Assembly (NCBI GenBank): GCA_033002965.1
Contig: JAURVB010013878.1
Coordinates: 62,001-126,000, forward strand
DNA: 64,000 bases
From: Piper betle
Taxonomy: Eukaryota > Streptophyta > Magnoliopsida > Piperales > Piperaceae
Direction: 5' to 3'
Position numbers and translations under genes: made by a program. The notes beneath the pieces are model-generated. The model saw nothing but the letters and a program-made list of their open reading frames with translations. It did no database searches and had not been told where the DNA came from. This document shows positions 59,549 to 64,000 of this stretch, piece after piece (the stretch's first letter is position 1; the number at the start of each line of letters is the position of its first letter).

Positions 59549-60345
59549 GTAACACCTCTAATTTGCCTCACATCGATTAATCTTAAAAACTCGAATGAGA
59601 AACGGATTGAAGCAACCCCCTTGGTGTCTCGAGAAAGGAAGACACTATTAAATACATAACCAATACTTAATAGGAAAGGATGAATGGATGTGTCCAACAA
59701 CCTAATAAGAAGCTACATGCAATGAGATGACATATGAACAGTTAACTCACAATAAGGGACAAAATATAAATGGATAAAATATAGGAATCAATACATCAAA
59801 ATAACTACCAGAGCTGAAATCTAAATGTCTCACTAAGAGGCCTATTATCATGTTTGATCTATTGATACAAAAGTTGTTGAGAGCATACATCACAATACAC
59901 AAATTAATACATATAAGCACACAACATAGACAAAATCACAAAAGAAAACAATGGCATGTTGAGCACAAGTATGTGTAACAACTATCTGTCAATCGACCAA
60001 AGTTGACCCAACACATAGGAACACAAGACCTACATATATAATAGAAAAATGAGTGTCACTAGCCCAAAAAATATCTAATATAAATTAGCAAGTAAAAACC
60101 AACTTCTACGAGGAAGTAAAGCCAATATACCACTCCATGGGAACACTCAAAGGTCATCATCTACTGAGGAGCCATAAACCTGAAGCCTAATAACATCCTG
60201 AATTGTGCTGGTGTTGTGCCACTCACAACAAATGCCTCATTCGCCAATATTTTGTCCCACTCTCGGGAAAAAGCACATATCCTAAGGCCCCCTCTAAACC
60301 TTCATATAACTCTTCGTTGAGAGCACAAAGACCAAGTACTCTTAG
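59549..60345 (-). mobile_element. 3' part of another minus-strand LTR
   Basis: Minus-strand reading ends ...GAGGTGTTACA at 59549. The block CTCGAGACACCAAGGGGGTTG (59615-59635, reverse) resembles the TTGAGACACCGAGGG block near the end of A-family LTRs. Its 5' part is cut by A7. No genes. Confidence 0.45.
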
Positions 60346-61133
60346 TGGGACACCCCATTCCGGTTCACCTGTGAACAGACCTAGAAATGTCACCAGTGAT
60401 TGAACAGTTTGCTAATCTACTATGTTCAGCTAAGCCGACCCGAATCTACCCTCTACATCTTAAGATGGAGATGTGAGATGCAAAACATGTATAGAACAAT
60501 TGGGTTCTAACGTGGTCCTCCATGCATGCTATGATGTGCAAGTAAAAACAAAACAATGCAACAAGCAAGAAGTTCAAATAAAAATTCATTAATTTTTATG
60601 GAAAAAAGGATAAAATCTCCCCTAAAAGTGCAATAGGGGCCACCTTGTCAACAATAAACATCATATATTTATATCAAAAGGAATCAAAACATAATCCAAA
60701 CATTTCATTTCCATCACATTCTAGTCCTTGCTTTGTAGTTTACCCTGCACAGTTTTCACTTTCCATTTCCATTCACATGCAAAATGCTCATAATAGATTC
60801 ACAATTATAGCATATCAAATTCATCAACATAGTTTATTACACGTCATCATCACTGCATACACTCGGTAGGTACATGTGTGCGCGATTTCTGTGTTGCTCT
60901 TTTGCAATTCCAATAGCTCTCGTTCCTCGAGATGCTCACCTACATATATAAAAGGAAACTGTCAGTAATGAGTGTTATTCGTCTAAAATATAACTAATAT
61001 CAAACTGGCTATGAGAGCAAACTCTCATATGAAAGAAAACAACTTGAAATCTCTAAAAGGGCAACTATTGAACTGAAATCATCTTTCCCATTTCACTTTC
61101 TCATTCACTTTCTCATTCACATTCTTCCACATC

Positions 61134-61295
61134 CACTTGCGTAGGCTGCCAAAAATCACTACCATACCCACTTGCGTAGGCTATCAAAAATCACTTCCAT
61201 ACCCACTTGCCTAGGCAGTCAAAAATCACTACCATACCCACTTGTGTAGGCTGTTGAAAATCACTTCCATACCCACTTGCATAGGCTGCCAAAAA
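61134..61295. repeat. 35-bp tandem repeat inside the A7 LTR (4.6 copies)
   Basis: Units begin at 61134, 61169, 61204, 61239 and 61274 with CACTTGCnTAGGCTG, followed by AAAAATCACTnCCATACC. Not seen in other A copies of this window. An (AT)n run follows at about 61309-61329. Confidence 0.9.
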
Positions 61296-62422
61296 AAACG
61301 TGAAAACTATATATATATATATATATATAGGTCTTGGTAGGGGTTCATAAAATAGGCCCGAAGGAAACTTGAGGTGGATCTTATTTTCAAAAACATACTC
61401 AAGGGATCTCACCCTCAAGCGTTATTAATCAGAAAATACGATCGGGTAAATGGCCCGACTTAAGTGGGATCCAATAGAAAGCCACTTAATTTGTCCTGCA
61501 CATGATAAATCAAATACTCATAGAATAGCATAAATCAGAGAACGAGTCCTAAATGGACCTAGTAGAAGCTCCACTCGAGTCTTCATGCCTAGGCGGCGAG
61601 CTCCTATGCCATACATACACATCAAAACTAAATCTTAACGCCCGCTCATGATGCAGTCATACATCTTATATCACGCATCAATCACAGTCACATCAACCTA
61701 TGTCAATTCTAGCAAGTCTACTTAGGCTAGTTTGCATTAGATCATGATCATTACTTAGTTACCCTAATTAGTTTCTTAGCTTCCATTTTAACACCCCTCA
61801 ATCAAACAATTTCATATTTTATTCTTAATCAAATCTACATATATATATATATATGTATATATTTATAACTCACAATTCACCAATTTTGTCATGCAATTCT
61901 AATTAATACTTTTAAATAATTAAATTAAAATAAATTAAACTTCTCATGATTCGTGGCTCAAATTCTGCACCCTATGGCGTCCAAAGTTTGATAGGGTTCG
62001 ATCGGTGAATCTGGTTTTTCGGCGACCGTCTCGATAGTTTTCCGGCGATTATTTTGGCGGGGCAATCGAGGGTAAGGGTTAGCACCGGCTCGGTGTGCTC
62101 GTCCCAATGGTGGTGATGGCAAGGACGGCCGTGGTGTTGATGATCGCCGGCGGCGGCGTCGAGTTTGGCTGGGCGGTCGATCTCTCCAATCAAGCCCACA
62201 ACCGGTCTCGGCGGCAGCGTTGGTAGAGGGGAAATGTCGGGGAGGTCAAGGGAGTGGTCGTCGGCGTCACGGCGGTGGCGGCGTGGCCCAGCATGGACGG
62301 CGGCAAATCAACAAGGGAACGGTGTGGCTTGTGGGGCGATTCCGGCATTGTAGCAGCAAGTCGGTGGCCGGGGTTGGTCGGGGTGGCACGGCGACGGCAC
62401 GGCAAGGAGGGGCTGCGTCGAT

Positions 62423-62464
62423 CGGCAGCTGCAGCTGCGGCAACGGCAGCTGCAGCTGCGGCAA
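62423..62464. repeat. 21-bp direct repeat (2 copies) with CTGCAG
   Basis: Two adjacent units at 62423 and 62444, each CGGCAGCTGCAGCTGCGGCA plus one base, in the GC-rich block of the A7 LTR. Confidence 0.9.
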
Positions 62465-63049
62465 CGGAAAGGAGAAGAAATACTCCAGTGGCAAACTCAT
62501 AAATAAGTATTGACTCGATTCCTACTTGAGTCAAAATAATAACTAATTTGTAATAAATCCAAAAACAAATCTAGAATAATATGGAAAAAATCCCATAAAA
62601 TATAACAAACACAACAACATCCAAATGACATGCTCTATAACTAATAACCCACCCAAATTGCACTATAACATGTCCTAATGCGTTATTCGGCCTAAAACTA
62701 TTTATACAATTAAATACATAAAAGAAAAATATTGCATACTTTCATATATTTTGATAACTCATTTCTCACCATCTTTTGATGTTATCATTATATATTCAAT
62801 ACACTTGACCCTCATTGCTCATAACTCACAGCTAGCCTCGACTCAGCACACAGTTAATGAAACTGACTCGACTCGAACTGACAGTTGAACCGACTGGTTC
62901 GTTGTAGTAAAACTCTGACTCGAGTCACGGGTTTTACAACCTTCCCTCCTTAAAAAATTTCTTCCTCGAAATTATAACAAAGGAAGTTTCAAACTTATCT
63001 ATAATCCGAAGAAATAATCTTTAGTAAGGTACCTAGTTGTGAAGGTGGT

Positions 63050-63585
63050 TGCTCAAATATCTCCGGGCATCGCTTCTCCATCTCATCCTCGCATTCCCAA
63101 GTAAATTCTTCAACTCCTCTTCGAGTTCACTGCACTCACACTAGGGGGACTTCTTTCTTTCGGACAATCTTCACTCTGCGATCCACAATCCGAATTGCAT
63201 CTTCTGGATACGTCAGGTCTAGTTGCAACTCTATATCTATGAAACTGACAACATGAGAGTTGTCTGATGGTACTTTTTCAGCACATATGGAAGACATCGT
63301 GCACAACTGATAGGTGAGGCGGCAATGCTATAGTCTGTACGCCACTAGTCCAATGCACTTAATCACATCAAACAATCCAATATATTGTGGACTGAGTTTC
63401 CCTTGCATCCTGAATCTCATGTTTCCCTTAGGCGGAGAGACCTTCACGAGAAAGTGATTTCCTAATGTGAAATGAACCTCACATCTACACTGATCAGTAT
63501 ACATTCTCCTCTTGATCCGCATAACCACTTCTTGTGTTTGTTGGATCATCTTTGGCCCAACTATTACTGGCTCGTTGCCTCAGTG
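63050..63585 (-). pseudogene. pol: Integrase C-terminus with chromodomain-like tail (A7)
   Basis: Minus strand. The segment from about 63560 to 63328 reads MIQQTQEVVMRIKRR, then GNHFLVKVSPPKGNMRF and GKLSPQYIGLFDVI, ending VAYRL, the conserved end of gypsy integrase (the DHVFLKVSP...GKLSPRFIGPF type). Further down the strand (about 63230-63053) come YPEDAIRIVDRR, KKEVPLV and EEFTWECEDEMEKRCPE, matching the chromodomain-like tail of chromoviruses, which guides integration to chromatin. Two in-frame stops lie after KKEVPLV. Clear homology, no function left. Confidence 0.87.
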
Positions 63586-64000
63586 GCTGTTGGTCTCTGC
63601 CTCTCTGGCCTTGACCTTGGCCTTGTTGGCCTCTCTGTTGGGGAGCTAGGAGTGTGAGTCTCTGTGGAGGTGCTGGGAGCGTCAACTGTTCGGTCTAGCC
63701 AGCTAGACAAGTTGCGGCTCTGTGCCCTGGTTGAACGAACTATAACCTACCCTAGTGCCTACTTTGTACTCTGCGGCTTTATACCTGGCTAATTGCATAT
63801 GTAGTATTTGTCTCTGTTTGCTCTGCACTCACCTCTATGATGACGTTGGCAATTCTGACATAAGGGTGCTCTGTTGCCCTGGTGCATCTATCCGACGTCT
63901 CTGGTGTGCTCCCTGCTCTGGCTGATACGACCTTGGATGTTGTTGCCTCTGGTTAACATCCCAGCACTCAAGTAGCTATAACTCGCTTTGCCTTGCTTGC
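63586..64000 (-). pseudogene. gag: gag C-terminal fragment (A7), partial
   Basis: Minus-strand sequence matches the A3 gag tail at 21357-21790 in order: the Gln-rich segment with RRQQHPRSYQPEQG-like coding, then worn zinc knuckles (first NCQRHHRGEC, the later ones losing Cys and gaining stops), then LTLPAPPQRL and QGQGQRGRDQQPL. It then joins integrase sequence at about 63585. Extends beyond the window. Confidence 0.8.

Larger units (their letters stand above)
60346..62938 (-). mobile_element. A-family 3' LTR of element A7 (minus)
   Basis: Starts at 62938 on the minus strand with TGTAAAACCC, preceded on that strand by the PPT AAGGAGGGAAGG. The 3' end is worn (TGGGACACC in place of TGTAACACC at 60346). 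Same block order as A1, with a shortened GC-rich block and an added 35-bp tandem repeat (61134-61295). Leader hairpin near 61015-61036 has the A2-type arms. Confidence 0.88.
62939..64000 (-). mobile_element. A7 element internal region (minus), gag and integrase tail only
   Basis: Right of the PPT. In minus-strand order from the window end: gag tail (64000 to about 63586), then integrase C-terminus and chromodomain-like tail (about 63585 to 63050), then the non-coding stretch and PPT. Protease, RT, RNase H and integrase core are absent. The element continues beyond the window. Confidence 0.85.

Noticed and set aside
1..64000. tRNA, rRNA, CRISPR array or bacterial-type genes
   Set aside because: Scanned for by eye; none found. 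GT-AG introns and LTR elements show plant nuclear DNA.

Overview
This window looks like nuclear DNA of a flowering plant. It is built from layers of nested LTR retrotransposons, mostly Ty3/gypsy with chromovirus traits, around one intact, intron-rich housekeeping gene. There are no bacterial-style operons, ribosome-binding sites, CRISPR arrays or recognisable tRNA/rRNA genes. Species cannot be named from the sequence. The gene structure (GT-AG introns, U/A-rich introns) and the NEDD1-type protein fit an angiosperm.

Left arm (1-29.5 kb): a nested stack. A minus-strand LTR element ('D', right boundary 19704, left part beyond base 1) has been split by a plus-strand element ('C', 11440-17933, two 1445-bp LTRs, perfect TSD GTTGT, gag and protease kept but pol lost) and by two solo LTRs of a recurrent family ('A'): 3912-6765 and 6848-9718. 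A 536-bp TRIM (825-1360) with identical 154-bp LTRs sits inside D's left LTR. D in turn lies in another minus-strand LTR ('E', 19705-29494). E also received a deleted A element (20597-27778, TSD GGGTA), whose 3' LTR carries a further solo A LTR (23758-26624).

Middle (29.5-41.5 kb): AT-rich unassigned DNA, an (AT)n tract, a pyrimidine-rich block fused to a minus-strand gypsy protease/RT fragment, a plus-strand D-type LTR interrupted by a solo A LTR (34539-37432), and a truncated LTR carrying a one-LTR TRIM remnant.

Gene island (about 41.5-51.4 kb): a complete 10-exon gene for NEDD1, the WD40 protein that recruits gamma-tubulin complexes to microtubules (42560-50851, 798 codons plus stop). Its likely leader contains upstream ORFs. 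A polyadenylation-type signal follows the stop.

Right arm (51.4-64 kb): a plus-strand LTR 'F' (53281-59274) split by a solo A LTR (55053-57865, minus, TSD GTATG). A minus-strand A element follows; its 3' LTR is 60346-62938 and its internal region (62939 to window end) holds an integrase/chromodomain-like tail fused to a gag tail by deletion.

The most interesting signal beyond ordinary annotation is a set of hairpins inside the A-family LTRs. Their arms differ between copies by paired, compensating changes, which suggests a conserved RNA structure in the LTR leader. All counts and alignments were done by eye.
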